Positions 33,884 through 43,168 of a stretch of 51,181 nt of DNA are shown one piece after another; position 1 is the stretch's first letter, and each line of letters starts with the position of its first letter. Source of the DNA: Methanospirillaceae archaeon. Its GTDB lineage: Archaea; Halobacteriota; Methanomicrobia; Methanomicrobiales; Methanospirillaceae. The notes beneath the pieces were generated by a model, which saw only the letters and a list, made by a program, of their open reading frames with translations, made no database searches and was not told the origin of the DNA. The stretch is from the NCBI GenBank assembly GCA_016926505.1, contig JAFGOM010000033.1:1-51181 (forward strand). The letters run 5' to 3'. A program made the translations under genes and the position numbers.

Positions 33884-34831
33884 TCACTCAGATATCTTTG
33901 CAAACGGGATGTTCCCCGCTCCAATCTCGTTCGTTACCGGGATCTGGTTCTCGATAGCGTGACCCACATAGTTCATCCCTGAATAGGAGACAAGGGATAT
34001 CCGGTTCGGATCTCCCACGAGATTGTAGATATTGCCGGATCTCATCTCCAGGGGAAAAATAAACCCGTTTGACTGCATGCTTTCCGAGACTTCCAAAGCC
34101 CTTTTCTTTGCATACACCGGGATCTCCCGTACATTTGCAAGGAGTATGCCGGTTCCTGTCCCGATATAACCGGTAATTGATGTCAGGCCGGATGAGATGA
34201 ATAATGCTAACGGATCAATGGTTGTACCCTGATACCTGATGAGATCCGCAAAGTATTGCGGTTTTTTCTCTTCAACCATTATCCTGCCACCATATGCCAT
34301 CTGTACCGGTATGCCGTTGTGCTGCAGGACACCATCCATGGTGATGCTGCAGACGGTCATGATACCGGCATTCCCGGGAGGAATGCGATAATCAGAGTAA
34401 ATGACCCGGTATGAGTTAAAAAAACCACATCCTGCCCTTTTAACATCTTCAAACGAGTCCAGGAGTGGTTCGAGGTTATCCTCATCGACAATGGTCAGAT
34501 TATAGGCAATGTCACCGGTTCCGGTAAAGGGATCAAATGTACTGCGGAATGCAAGACGTTCGAGCTTTGATATCACGAACCCGATGCGTTCGTCTACAAG
34601 GGCACTCTCTGTCTCCTGCAGTCCTTCAGGCGTCAGAACACGGCCAAGATTGCCGATTTTCCTGGTAAATCCACACTCATCAAGGTACCGGAGATAGTAC
34701 TGAACTGCACGATCGGTCATTACATACCCCCTCTCTGCAAGCAGCTCGCTGAGCCGTTTTGCTCCCATGGGTTCCTGATGTTCTTTCAATATCATCAGTA
34801 TCTCGACGTATTTCCGTTCAGTCCGTATCAT
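33884..34831 (-). CDS. NrpR-type regulator (winged helix plus DUF128 domain)
   Basis: The protein has 315 residues. An N-terminal winged helix (about 1-65) is followed by a single NrpR regulatory (DUF128) domain (P-F-T-G-T-G-D-I-A-Y-N, G-T-T-I-D-P-L-A-L-F, G-A-G-N-I-P-F). NrpR represses nitrogen-assimilation genes in methanogens and senses 2-oxoglutarate; some species carry one domain per polypeptide, as here. It overlaps the dCTP deaminase-family gene by 4 bp. Target genes are not visible in the window. Confidence 0.8.
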   Translation of the reverse strand: MIRTERKYVEILMILKEHQEPMGAKRLSELLAERGYVMTDRAVQYYLRYLDECGFTRKIGNLGRVLTPEGLQETESALVDERIGFVISKLERLAFRSTFDPFTGTGDIAYNLTIVDEDNLEPLLDSFEDVKRAGCGFFNSYRVIYSDYRIPPGNAGIMTVCSITMDGVLQHNGIPVQMAYGGRIMVEEKKPQYFADLIRYQGTTIDPLALFISSGLTSITGYIGTGTGILLANVREIPVYAKKRALEVSESMQSNGFIFPLEMRSGNIYNLVGDPNRISLVSYSGMNYVGHAIENQIPVTNEIGAGNIPFAKISE

Positions 34832-35265
34832 CGTGCCTCAATTGCCCCTACACTGTCCTGATATTGTCCGTTATACCAATGATCACCGTCTGTTACTTCA
34901 TGAAAGATCATCTGCACGATCCGCTCACCTGACTGAAAGGAGACGCTTTGTGATCCCATATGTACCAGACACAGCGTCAGGTGTCCCCGAAATCCGGGAT
35001 CGACATATCCTCCCCCGATAAGAACCCCCTTACGACCAAGCGAAGACCGGCACATCAGTGTGGCAGCTAGATCTCCTGGCAGTTCTACCCATTCAAGACT
35101 TGATACAAGCGTTACGGCATGGGGAGCCAGGGTCACCGAATCGGCACAACGGAGGTCATATGAGGCAGGCTGCTGTGATTCTGTGCTGTAGTCGGTTATA
35201 ACAATACGCCGGGATGTATCGGGTTCATGAATTCGATCCTGAATGGATCGTGATGAAAGGATCAT
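34828..35265 (-). CDS. dCTP deaminase/dUTPase family protein, probably dUTPase-like
   Basis: A 145-residue protein of the trimeric dUTPase/DCD fold: P-A-S-Y-D-L-R (34-40), R-S-S-L-G-R-K-G-V (73-81), G-Y-V-D-P-G-F-R-G (86-94) and a flexible tail Y-Q-D-S-V-G. It is shorter than the 170-204 residues of most archaeal DCDs. The Glu that activates water for deamination, expected in the T-L-E strand, is Cys99 here. That argues against dCTP deamination and for dUTP hydrolysis. It overlaps the NrpR-type gene. Confidence 0.7.
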   Translation of the reverse strand: MILSSRSIQDRIHEPDTSRRIVITDYSTESQQPASYDLRCADSVTLAPHAVTLVSSLEWVELPGDLAATLMCRSSLGRKGVLIGGGYVDPGFRGHLTLCLVHMGSQSVSFQSGERIVQMIFHEVTDGDHWYNGQYQDSVGAIEAR

Positions 35266-35323
35266 ATGTACTATACAGATCGATAAAAAAGGTTTAATAG
35301 GTTATGATGGAAATCTGTTGAGA

Positions 35324-35395
35324 GGATCCATGGGGTAGCGGATATCCTTCCGGGCTTCGGACCCGGGGACGTGGGTTCGATTCCCACTGGGTCCG
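35324..35395 (+). tRNA. tRNA-Arg (anticodon TCG)
   Basis: A full cloverleaf can be folded: acceptor GGATCCA/TGGGTCC, anticodon stem CCGGG/CCCGG with loop CTTCGGA (anticodon TCG, reading CGA), and T stem GTGGG/CCCAC with loop TTCGATT. The discriminator base is G and CCA is not encoded. A TATA-like TTTAATA lies about 30 bp upstream. Confidence 0.93.
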
Positions 35396-35399
35396 TAAT

Positions 35400-36944
35400 T
35401 CATATTCTGCTCATCCGCCAGGAAGATGACTGGGTGTGAGGAACGCGATCAAGCAGCATTCCTTCAACAACTACCGGCATAAGTCTTCTTCCTTCCTGTA
35501 TTGCATTCTCAAGCCGCCATCTTCTCTCTGCATAAATAGAGAATATCGGTTCCCCTTCTTTTAGATACGTTCCCTGCTTTGCATGCAGATATACCCCGGC
35601 ACTATGATCACTGGGGGCTCCTGCAACACGTGCAATCGTGATGAGTGCTTTGTTATGAAGTGAGATGACATAACCGTCACTTGCTGCACGGACAACATAA
35701 ACGTGATCTCCCGGTTTCACATCATTGCTGGTTATATCAGGGTTTCCTCCCTGAACCTCTATCATCTCCTTAAATTTTGCAAGTGCCCTGCCACTCTTCA
35801 GAATCTCGAGAGCAACCCGCTCCCCGTCGTTCTTTCCGGCCTTCCCAGCCATCTCAAGGGCCATGCCGGCAACCGCAGTGCTCTTCTGGATGAGTGATCT
35901 CGGGTGATCTGCTCCTTCCAGCACGGCTAATGCTTCTTTTACCTCGAGTGCCGGTCCGATGGCATGCCCGACCGGTGCATCGCCATAGGTCAGGGAACAC
36001 TCAACCTGCATGCCAAGACGCTCCCCGAGTTCAATAAACATTCTGGCCAGTTTTCTCGCCTCTACGACATCATGCACCTTACAGTATTTACCGACCGGAA
36101 TGTCTATAACGATAATATCAGCACCCACGGCACATTTTTTTGCCATAACACTTGCTATCATCTGACCGATGGCATCTATCTTAAACGGATACTCCTGCAG
36201 GATTATCTTGTCATCAGCAGGAGCGATGTTGGTCGCACCACCCCAGACAATGACCCCGCCGGTCTTCTCGGTCATCACCTGGATCTCAGAAGCCGGAAAA
36301 GCAACCGGAGCAAGGACCTCCATCAGATCAGCGGTTCCACCGGCTCCCGTTATCGCACGTGAAGAGGTTTTTGGTATTAAAAGACCGGCTGCAGCAATGA
36401 TGGGAACAACCAGAAATGAGATCTTGTTGCCGGGAACACCACCAATGGAGTGCTTGTCAACAATCGGACTTGTATGAAACGATAATTTCTCTCCGGTATC
36501 AACCATGGCACGGGTCAGGAACTCAATCTCATCGATATCGAGGGTATTGATATACGTTGCCGTAACAAAAGCAGTCACTTCACAGGGGGAGAGATCATCG
36601 TTTACGATATCCCGGACAATTGTTGTTATCTCATCATGAGTAAGTCGTGCTCCGTCCATCTTATTCCTGATATATTCAAGTGATACAGGACGTATTGCGA
36701 CCCTGACCTCAGTGGTATCTCCGTCAATAAGACCAACCATATCATTGGTCTTCCGGTAGATTCCACAGGTCCCTTTCACCAGAAGTGAAGAGGTTGTCAT
36801 CACAAAATCTGCGGTTGCGGTACCGGTCTTCTCGTTGAGTATCTTGACACGGTCACCCTCAAAGACACCAATCTGTTTGGCATCATCGTAGTGAAGTAAT
36901 ACGCCGCGTGATGCAATATCGAGTATTTTTACACTCAGTTTCAT
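35400..36944 (-). CDS. deoA: AMP phosphorylase (archaeal DeoA-like)
   Basis: The protein has 514 residues, the archaeal AMP phosphorylase length; it is longer than bacterial thymidine phosphorylase because of an N-terminal double-psi-like domain (about 1-85). The catalytic region has [12 protein letters not shown] and [15 protein letters not shown]. It converts NMPs plus phosphate to ribose-1,5-bisphosphate plus base, feeding type III RuBisCO. A CTCATATGAG palindrome lies five bases before the start. Confidence 0.9.
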   Translation of the reverse strand: MKLSVKILDIASRGVLLHYDDAKQIGVFEGDRVKILNEKTGTATADFVMTTSSLLVKGTCGIYRKTNDMVGLIDGDTTEVRVAIRPVSLEYIRNKMDGARLTHDEITTIVRDIVNDDLSPCEVTAFVTATYINTLDIDEIEFLTRAMVDTGEKLSFHTSPIVDKHSIGGVPGNKISFLVVPIIAAAGLLIPKTSSRAITGAGGTADLMEVLAPVAFPASEIQVMTEKTGGVIVWGGATNIAPADDKIILQEYPFKIDAIGQMIASVMAKKCAVGADIIVIDIPVGKYCKVHDVVEARKLARMFIELGERLGMQVECSLTYGDAPVGHAIGPALEVKEALAVLEGADHPRSLIQKSTAVAGMALEMAGKAGKNDGERVALEILKSGRALAKFKEMIEVQGGNPDITSNDVKPGDHVYVVRAASDGYVISLHNKALITIARVAGAPSDHSAGVYLHAKQGTYLKEGEPIFSIYAERRWRLENAIQEGRRLMPVVVEGMLLDRVPHTQSSSWRMSRI

Positions 36945-36949
36945 AAAGA

Positions 36950-36959
36950 CTCATATGAG
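36950..36959. promoter_or_regulatory. CTCATATGAG palindrome before AMP phosphorylase
   Basis: A perfect 10-bp palindrome matches the core of the operator at 6585-6598. It is five bases upstream of the start codon. No matching TATA box arrangement was recognised, so it may be chance. Confidence 0.25.
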
Positions 36960-37039
36960 CCTCTTCCTATAAGACAATGATGATAAAATTCAAAAAACGC
37001 TATCTACCCGGATCTCTCAAATGGGGGTAGAAACAACGA

Positions 37040-37059
37040 AAAAAAAGGATTAGTCAGGA
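37040..37059 (-). terminator. T-tract after the S-layer-like gene
   Basis: Read on the minus strand, a T8 run follows the stop codon by about 12 bases. Oligo-T tracts alone can terminate archaeal transcription. Confidence 0.35.
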
Positions 37060-39633
37060 TTAGCTGCGGCGCACTACAAGGAATGCAACTGCAACAAGTC
37101 CGCTTAATGCAACAAGTGCACCAAATCCTGGAGACTGCGTTGGAGTTGGAGTCTCGGTTGGAATTGGTTCAGGGGTCTCTTCTGGAATAACTTCCGGAGT
37201 TACTTCCGGAGTTACTTCAGGGGTTGCGATAGGGGTCACTTCAGGGGTTGGTGCAACGATCGGCTGACCGCTGAACTCAACAACGTTGAAAATGCCTGTC
37301 TCAACAACCTCGTTGGTGATACCTGAAATTCTGACGATGTACTCGTCAGGCTTGAAGGTTGATGCATCAACTGGGAATGACCACTTGTTCACACCATCGG
37401 TACCCTTGACAACCGGAACAGTTCCGGATACGCCACTGAATTCGCCACTCTGGCTCTTGTCAGTTGGCTTGAATGAGGATGATGTAACTTCAACGAGGAG
37501 GTCATCGTCATCATACATAAGGTTGGTTGTACCACTGATGTCGAACTTTGAACCGACCATCTGCTCACCGATTGGGAGGATGGTGATCTTGGGCTCTTCT
37601 ACCAGGAACTGCATCTTGGTATAGGTATCATCAATCATTGCCTGGTTCAGTGCAGTGACGAGTGCTTCTGCAGCGTCGGTGCCCTGAAGGCTGCCTGGTC
37701 CTGCAAGTTTGAATATCTCAGATCCTGCCTGTGGGTAGGTACCGAGCACATACTGTGGGTCGGTTGAGTCATCTGGATAGACATCGAACTGATCGTTGTA
37801 CATCGGGTGCTGGATGACCACGAAGTACTGACCACTGTACAGGGTCTGGGTGGTTGCGCCTTTAACCTCATACTCAAAGGTCATGTCATCGTTGACACTT
37901 TCTGTTGAGTAGAGAGCTTTGTTCTTTCCAAGGATCCATATTGCAACACCGGCTGACGGGTCACCCTCTGCAGTTCCGCGGATCACAAGCTTGTCACCCT
38001 TTGCAACGACACCGGTTGATGCCTGTGCACTGATGAACGGCTTCTTGATTACGACTGAGACGGTTCCATACTGGGCGTCACTTAATGATTCCCTGTTGTT
38101 TGGCGCACTTAATGCGTAGATGGTATACGTTCCTGCGTCAATCTCAAGGTTTGCAGTCTGCCACTTGTAATCCCAGGTAAAGTCATCCTGAACATCTGCA
38201 ACGGTAAAGGTTGCGGGCTGTCCGTTGATTACCGGATCACGCGGGGAGATTAACTGTCCACCATTGGTTGGCAGGTTTGGACCTGTAATGAACAGGTACG
38301 TGTAGCTGGTTTCGGAGTTGGTACCGACGAGTTTGACTTCCTCACCGAGGTAGTAGCTCTGTGTACCTTCTGCAACAACAGTCACTTCACCCTCTTCAAC
38401 CAGAATGTCGACTTCATCAGACTTGTACTGGTTACCTGAGAGCTTCTCTACACGGATTGTGTACTTCTTGTCTTTGGTGTCTTTTGAGGTTGTGAATCCA
38501 ACAGTTCTGGTTCCACTGGTACTGGTCTCAACCTGAGCATAGTACTTGACACCGTCCTCTGGAGCTTTGGGGACATCTTCTTTCAGTGTCTTGCCTGCGC
38601 CACCCTCATACTGGTATGAACCAATGGTATACGGGCCACCTGGCTGGTCCTGATAGACGCTTGCCTGTGCCAGTGAGATCATTGGAGGCTGGTCGGTAGG
38701 CTGACCACTCATTGAACCGGTTCCTTTTACCCACAGGTAGTAGAGCTGTGAGGGGATACCGGTAACGGTGACTGAGAATTGGTTACCACGGGTAACTGAG
38801 TCCTCGCTTGCTTCAATGTTGACTGAGTCTGTTGCAATCGTAACAGTTGCTAATCCGGTAACAGTCTTTCCGGTGTAGTCAGAGCCATCAGGTGCAACAT
38901 AGTTGTCCTTCATGCCGTTGAGGTTGCACTCTGCCCATGCAGTGTACACGCCTGACTTGTAGTAACGGTTCTCGTTGTCATCAACAGCTGCGGTGTTCCA
39001 CCCGTCTGCTGCTGCCATCGAGGCGCCGCCTACCCAGTACCAGATCTGTCCACCGGGAGTGACACCCACAAGAGAGTGTACAGCGTTGTTTGCACCGTAC
39101 AGGCTTGAGTAGGTTGCACCATCGCGGCTCTTGACCTTGATTTTGACTGGACCATCTGCAGCCTGGAACTGTGCCCTGTCTGCAATGGAATACATGTTCG
39201 TTTCAAGACGGAAGTTTCCGAAGTGACCTACGGGAATTGCCTTGCCGGTTACATCCTCACCGGTGGATCCATCCATAATCTTTGCACTGATTGATGGTTC
39301 CTTAACGGTGAATGCAACGGTCTGGGTCCCGTTGATGAATGGATACTGATACCAGTTTCCGGTCTGACCAACAAAGTCTGCTGGTGCGACATAGAAGCTG
39401 GATGCATCTCCAATGTTCATGGTGTCACTGGGGACATCCTTCGCGGGGTCAGTTCCTGACGCCCACCATGCTATCTGGCTTGCACCACCAAGTGCACGGG
39501 ATACATCGAGTCCCTGTTCACCAATGAACACGACATCTCCCTGTGAAATGATGTTGGTTGCTGCTGCTGCCGGCAGAACAAGAAGTGCCAGAGCAACGAA
39601 TGCTACCAGAGCGATACTAATTTGTTTGTTCAT
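37060..39633 (-). CDS. S-layer-like surface protein with PGF-CTERM anchor
   Basis: The protein has 857 residues. A signal peptide (1 to about 25, M-N-K-Q-I-S-I-A-L-V-A-F) is followed by an N-terminal domain typical of Methanomicrobiales surface proteins (DUF3821-like, G-D-V-V-F-I-G-E-Q-G-L-D-V). Several beta-sandwich modules come next, then a Thr/Pro/Glu-rich stalk (about 795-830, T-P-E-V repeats). A C-terminal P-G-F-G-A-L-V-A-L-S-G-L tail is the archaeosortase PGF-CTERM signal. It is probably a major cell-surface protein. The ATG at 39633 follows GGAGGACACAC; the frame runs on to 39711. Confidence 0.85.
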   Translation of the reverse strand: MNKQISIALVAFVALALLVLPAAAATNIISQGDVVFIGEQGLDVSRALGGASQIAWWASGTDPAKDVPSDTMNIGDASSFYVAPADFVGQTGNWYQYPFINGTQTVAFTVKEPSISAKIMDGSTGEDVTGKAIPVGHFGNFRLETNMYSIADRAQFQAADGPVKIKVKSRDGATYSSLYGANNAVHSLVGVTPGGQIWYWVGGASMAAADGWNTAAVDDNENRYYKSGVYTAWAECNLNGMKDNYVAPDGSDYTGKTVTGLATVTIATDSVNIEASEDSVTRGNQFSVTVTGIPSQLYYLWVKGTGSMSGQPTDQPPMISLAQASVYQDQPGGPYTIGSYQYEGGAGKTLKEDVPKAPEDGVKYYAQVETSTSGTRTVGFTTSKDTKDKKYTIRVEKLSGNQYKSDEVDILVEEGEVTVVAEGTQSYYLGEEVKLVGTNSETSYTYLFITGPNLPTNGGQLISPRDPVINGQPATFTVADVQDDFTWDYKWQTANLEIDAGTYTIYALSAPNNRESLSDAQYGTVSVVIKKPFISAQASTGVVAKGDKLVIRGTAEGDPSAGVAIWILGKNKALYSTESVNDDMTFEYEVKGATTQTLYSGQYFVVIQHPMYNDQFDVYPDDSTDPQYVLGTYPQAGSEIFKLAGPGSLQGTDAAEALVTALNQAMIDDTYTKMQFLVEEPKITILPIGEQMVGSKFDISGTTNLMYDDDDLLVEVTSSSFKPTDKSQSGEFSGVSGTVPVVKGTDGVNKWSFPVDASTFKPDEYIVRISGITNEVVETGIFNVVEFSGQPIVAPTPEVTPIATPEVTPEVTPEVIPEETPEPIPTETPTPTQSPGFGALVALSGLVAVAFLVVRRS

Positions 39634-39800
39634 GTGTGTCCTCCGTACATCCACGTGTACGTTCAATCCGCATACAACAACCGTCTCCGGCATAGACAGG
39701 ATACCGGTCATTGAGATGCTGCATACTCCGATAAAATCGGAATATGATCAAATATTTGGGGAAGCCCTAATATATCCTTTTTGGTCTTACACCCTGAAGA
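39634..39800 (-). promoter_or_regulatory. promoter and long leader of the S-layer-like gene
   Basis: On the minus strand GGATATATTAGG (about 39767-39778) is a strong TATA candidate. This implies a leader of roughly 110 nt. The leader contains a CCGAT-AAA-ATCGG inverted repeat (39728-39740) and ends with a GGAGG ribosome-binding site. Long leaders are common for highly expressed surface-protein mRNAs. Confidence 0.4.
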
Positions 39801-39896
39801 AAAACAAAATTACTGCAGAGAATTTTAGGATTTGAGCAGATATAAACCTTCTTGAGAGAAGAACGATCCCAGGTTTTTCAGACAGGAGGATTACTT

Positions 39897-40010
39897 TTGA
39901 CCGGGAACTGCATATCTCGCGCAGGAATCAATATTTTATCCCCTGATAAAACGGTGTCCCGGATTCAGATCAGGATGAGGCAGGCATTTTTCCGGTGTGA
40001 TACCGGATAA
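39897..40010 (+). CDS. possible small protein of 37 residues
   Basis: A TTG-initiated ORF is preceded at 7 nt by GGAGG (39885-39889). A GATATAAACC TATA box (39839-39848) lies about 27 bp before the expected transcription start. The predicted peptide (M-T-G-N-C-I-S-R-A-G-I-N-I-L-S) matches no family I know. Two hairpins (39934-39951 and 39991-40007) fall inside, so the transcript could instead be a non-coding RNA. Confidence 0.25.
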   Translation: MTGNCISRAGINILSPDKTVSRIQIRMRQAFFRCDTG

Positions 40011-40055
40011 CAGTAATATTTTAATCGTTTCAACTCGTACAAAGTAAGGCACAAA

Positions 40056-40128
40056 AGCCCGATAGTGTAGAGGTCAATCATACAAGGCTCTGGACCCTGT
40101 GACAGCAGTTCGAATCTGCTTCGGGCTA
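40056..40128 (+). tRNA. tRNA-Gln (anticodon CTG)
   Basis: Acceptor AGCCCGA/TCGGGCT, anticodon stem CAAGG/CCCTG with loop CTCTGGA (anticodon CTG, codon CAG), and T stem AGCAG/CTGCT with loop TTCGAAT. There is one A-C mismatch in the anticodon stem, otherwise complete. The discriminator is A. An AATATTTTAATC TATA element lies about 35 bp upstream. Confidence 0.9.
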
Positions 40129-40204
40129 TTATCTCATCTTTTTAATCCAATCCCCTTTAATACAAAATTCCTCATCCCGGTACCATGTCTGATTAAAACC
40201 ATTG

Positions 40205-40810
40205 TTATCGCTTCATACAAACGATTCCTGCATGATCCGGGTAGTATGGTTCCAGCAACCGGTGCGCCAGTATTTGAAAATGTCCGGTAAGTCTGGTTAC
40301 TGTTCTCTCTACGATAACCCCGGGTGAGTCTCCGGCCGAGATACTCCTCGTTTTTAATACAAGGATTAGGATGCCGGAATCACGAAGAAAGATACGGTTT
40401 GCTATCGCAATTCCTGCCTGGTCCGGTTGTGCCACATCCATGTACAGGTAATCTACCGGTTCAACCACTGGCAGGTATAACGCAGGGTTCCTGGCATCAG
40501 CCATGATGGGAATGATATTGTTTCGCTGCAATGCGAGGAGGATTAAATCCTTCATGGGCCACGGTGCAAACTCAACCGCATACACAACCTCGCAATAATC
40601 TGCAAAGAACGAGGCTGTAGATCCATTACCGGCACCAAGATACAGGATACGGGTATCTTTGGTAAGATCGATCCTGTCCCTTCCCACCCCGGCATACCAG
40701 AGTGCGGCGAACTTGCTTTTTTGGGGCTGCCAGACCCGGTATCCCTGGATATTCCGGTCAGCGGGTCCGGGCTTTCCCGGGGATACTAATGTGCCATCAA
40801 TGCATATCAT
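40205..40810 (-). CDS. flpA: fibrillarin-like rRNA/tRNA 2'-O-methyltransferase
   Basis: A 201-residue Rossmann-fold SAM methyltransferase with Y-L-G-A-G-N-G-S-T-A-S-F-F as SAM loop, A-V-E-F-A-P-W (acidic ribose contact), M-D-V-A-Q-P-D-Q-A and a V-L-K-T-R-S-I strand carrying the catalytic Lys. It is the catalytic subunit of C/D box sRNPs, acting with Nop5 and L7Ae. It lies 27 bp after nop5. Confidence 0.92.
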   Translation of the reverse strand: MICIDGTLVSPGKPGPADRNIQGYRVWQPQKSKFAALWYAGVGRDRIDLTKDTRILYLGAGNGSTASFFADYCEVVYAVEFAPWPMKDLILLALQRNNIIPIMADARNPALYLPVVEPVDYLYMDVAQPDQAGIAIANRIFLRDSGILILVLKTRSISAGDSPGVIVERTVTRLTGHFQILAHRLLEPYYPDHAGIVCMKR

Positions 40811-40837
40811 GGTAGGGAATATCTTGTTTTATCGGGT

Positions 40838-41716
40838 TCATCTCAACCCTGCCTTCTTTATCTTTGCCTCAGCCCGGGCAAGAAAAACCGGATCCTTCTC
40901 TTTACGATACCAGTCGATCCGTGCAGCGATCACAACGACTGCAGCAAGAGCCCGCGATACCCGCCCCCTTCTCTGTGCCGGTGCACGATGAACACGGCTG
41001 TGCTGGTACAGGATACCATGTTTTGGAGGAGGTGTTCCGGCAACGAGGTGGGAAAAGAGTGCTGATCTGGCTCCCATTACCTGAACTGTGGATGCAGGAA
41101 GTTCAGCCAGTCGGGAAAGACCTCCGGCGGCAGTCATGAGACGCGAAGCAACAAGAGGGCCGAGAAGGGCTGAGGTGTTTGGCATGAGATCACCTGCAAT
41201 CTCCTGTACCTGACAGGAGAGGAGCCTGCGAATCTCGTAGAGATGCACCATCTCTTCTGCAACCGGTGCAATAACCGGATCGTTACCGGCTGACAGATCC
41301 TCCATGATCCCCTTCATTGAACGGGATTGCTGCTTTCTCTCAAACGTCAGGGTACGGATATCGTGCCACTGTACTACATGATCCCCGAGACTGCCTGCCA
41401 TCCGGTCCAGTTCATCTATAATCGTTACCAGGTGTATCAGCTCCTGGTCCCCTGTCTTATACTTCTCCTCAACCATCTCTCTGGCAAGAAGGATAGAAAC
41501 ACGACGGAGCCGGGACAGATAATCCGACCGGTCCTGGTGTTTGTATACCAGCTGCATATCACGGGAGGTCAGGGGAACAGAAGTCGCCTTCTTCTCCTGT
41601 ACATATCTGATCCTGGCTACCAGATCCGCGTCATCTCCCGGTGCAGGGATAAGTTCCGCTCCTGATTCGTTCTTTCTGATATCACCAAACCAGTACTGTT
41701 GCATCGTATCTATCAC
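40838..41716 (-). CDS. nop5: Nop5 (Nop56/58 family) C/D sRNP scaffold protein
   Basis: A 292-residue protein with coiled-coil helices and the Nop domain (about 150-250; L-G-P-L-V-A-S-R-L-M-T-A-A-G-G-L and G-A-R-S-A-L-F-S-H-L). It has a basic C-terminus and a reduced N-terminal fibrillarin-binding part. It bridges fibrillarin and the guide RNA. It is co-directional with flpA, the usual archaeal pair. Confidence 0.9.
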   Translation of the reverse strand: MIDTMQQYWFGDIRKNESGAELIPAPGDDADLVARIRYVQEKKATSVPLTSRDMQLVYKHQDRSDYLSRLRRVSILLAREMVEEKYKTGDQELIHLVTIIDELDRMAGSLGDHVVQWHDIRTLTFERKQQSRSMKGIMEDLSAGNDPVIAPVAEEMVHLYEIRRLLSCQVQEIAGDLMPNTSALLGPLVASRLMTAAGGLSRLAELPASTVQVMGARSALFSHLVAGTPPPKHGILYQHSRVHRAPAQRRGRVSRALAAVVVIAARIDWYRKEKDPVFLARAEAKIKKAGLR

Positions 41717-41871
41717 TCATCTGACACGAGATTATTAGAGTGCATCGGAGCCCTGCTGATTTTATTCCGGTGAAATAAGAAGATGGGAATGTTCGATACA
41801 TAAGAGGATACAGCCATCCAAAAATACCGCATTAATACCGTTATTCTCAAATCAGGATGTTCCAGGAATCT

Positions 41872-43077
41872 TCACCCCAACAAATCAAATGAGTACAGAA
41901 TAACCGGAACGGTGATACACCCGATGCAATAGATGTGTGGTATCTGGACGAGATAGGGAATCAATCCGACAAGTATCGCGAGAATCAGGATAAAAAGACC
42001 GAATGGTCCGGTAAGAATCGCACAGAGGACAAAAACAAACCCGATAACAAAAAGACTGATTTTTCGTGCATCATGCCCGCTAAAGAGTCCGGATGTTCCT
42101 GACAGGAGTATCGTCACCACGTAGGCACACAGTCCGGCGAGAGCTCCTGCAAAGAGAAGCGTGAAAAACGGGGGAATCTCTATCGATGCAAGGATAACCA
42201 TGATCCCGTTCCGCTGACGTGATATGGCATACAGTACCGCAAGACCAAGAACTGCATTCGCCGTGTTGGCAGCACCGGTTGCTACCAGGTACCGTCTTTT
42301 TTCATTCCCGATGGGAAATACTGCTGAGAGAAGGGCGTTTGCCGATGCATTTGAGAGGCCGGGCAACCAGCCGACCACAATTCCGGCGATCGTGCCGGGA
42401 ACAGCACTCATAATTGTGGTCTTTGCCGGAAATGAGAGACCGCTGTATCGCTGAACCGGTATCGGGCCTGCGGATGAGACCATAAGAACAGAAACACCAA
42501 AAAGACCGGTGAGCAATGGCATGAGGATACTGCTTCCGGGGAGATGCCATGAGAGGGGTTCATACGTAAATGCAAAGATACCAAGAGCTCCTGATACGAA
42601 AAAGAGAGAGAAGGCAAAGAAAGGGGCTTGTGAAAGAACGATGAGCAGACCCATTACCGCAATGAGAATCAGACCGATACCCCAGTCAAGAAAGGGTTGC
42701 AGGGATTGTATGCAGAACAATGCCAGAACCGAGAGCGGAATGGCAAATAAAAGGCCCCATAACCCGCCAAGGGCAGACAAACGGATTGCCTCCTCTGCCC
42801 TGCCTTCGATGCAGAGTTCATGAGCCGGAAGTACCGCAAGTGCGGTGTCAGGATCGGGAAGACCAAAATAGGTTGCAGGGATAATATCAACAAAAGTATG
42901 AGTGATTAATGTCGAGAAGAGAGCTGCTGCGAGCATATAAGGACCGGTCAGCGGAAACAGAACAGGGGAAGCACCCATGAGGATGCCGGCCATGGTGTTT
43001 GCATGGATTCCCGGTATAAGACCACTTAAGGCCCCAAGGAGAACACCGGCAACAACACCCGCCATTATCTCGAACAT
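41872..43077 (-). CDS. TctA-family (DUF112) membrane permease
   Basis: A protein of about 401 residues with ten or more membrane helices. The family motif G-A-L-S-G-L-I-P-G-I-H-A-N-T near the N-terminus recurs in inverted form as G-W-L-P-G-L-S-N-A-S-A-N-A. It belongs to the tripartite tricarboxylate transporter large-subunit family, but archaeal members lack TctB and TctC partners, so substrate and mechanism are unknown. The start at 43077 has a GGTGA site just upstream; the frame also allows 43107. Confidence 0.75.
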   Translation of the reverse strand: MFEIMAGVVAGVLLGALSGLIPGIHANTMAGILMGASPVLFPLTGPYMLAAALFSTLITHTFVDIIPATYFGLPDPDTALAVLPAHELCIEGRAEEAIRLSALGGLWGLLFAIPLSVLALFCIQSLQPFLDWGIGLILIAVMGLLIVLSQAPFFAFSLFFVSGALGIFAFTYEPLSWHLPGSSILMPLLTGLFGVSVLMVSSAGPIPVQRYSGLSFPAKTTIMSAVPGTIAGIVVGWLPGLSNASANALLSAVFPIGNEKRRYLVATGAANTANAVLGLAVLYAISRQRNGIMVILASIEIPPFFTLLFAGALAGLCAYVVTILLSGTSGLFSGHDARKISLFVIGFVFVLCAILTGPFGLFILILAILVGLIPYLVQIPHIYCIGCITVPVILYSFDLLG

Positions 43078-43168
43078 ATTCACCAGAAAATACCAGTTTG
43101 TTCTCATGGTTTAAGTGGATGAACCACATAAAGTAACCGGTAATCATGAGAGAGAGGGAAAGGCAATC

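Noticed and set aside
37190-37260. short repeated GTTACTTC-type units that could suggest a repeat array
   Set aside because: They encode the Thr-Pro-Glu-Val stalk of the S-layer-like protein and are coding repeats, not a CRISPR array.
40056-40128. tRNA-Gln as a possible pseudogene because of an A-C mismatch in the anticodon stem
   Set aside because: All other stems, the T loop and the discriminator are intact and a promoter is present; one mismatch is tolerated in tRNAs.
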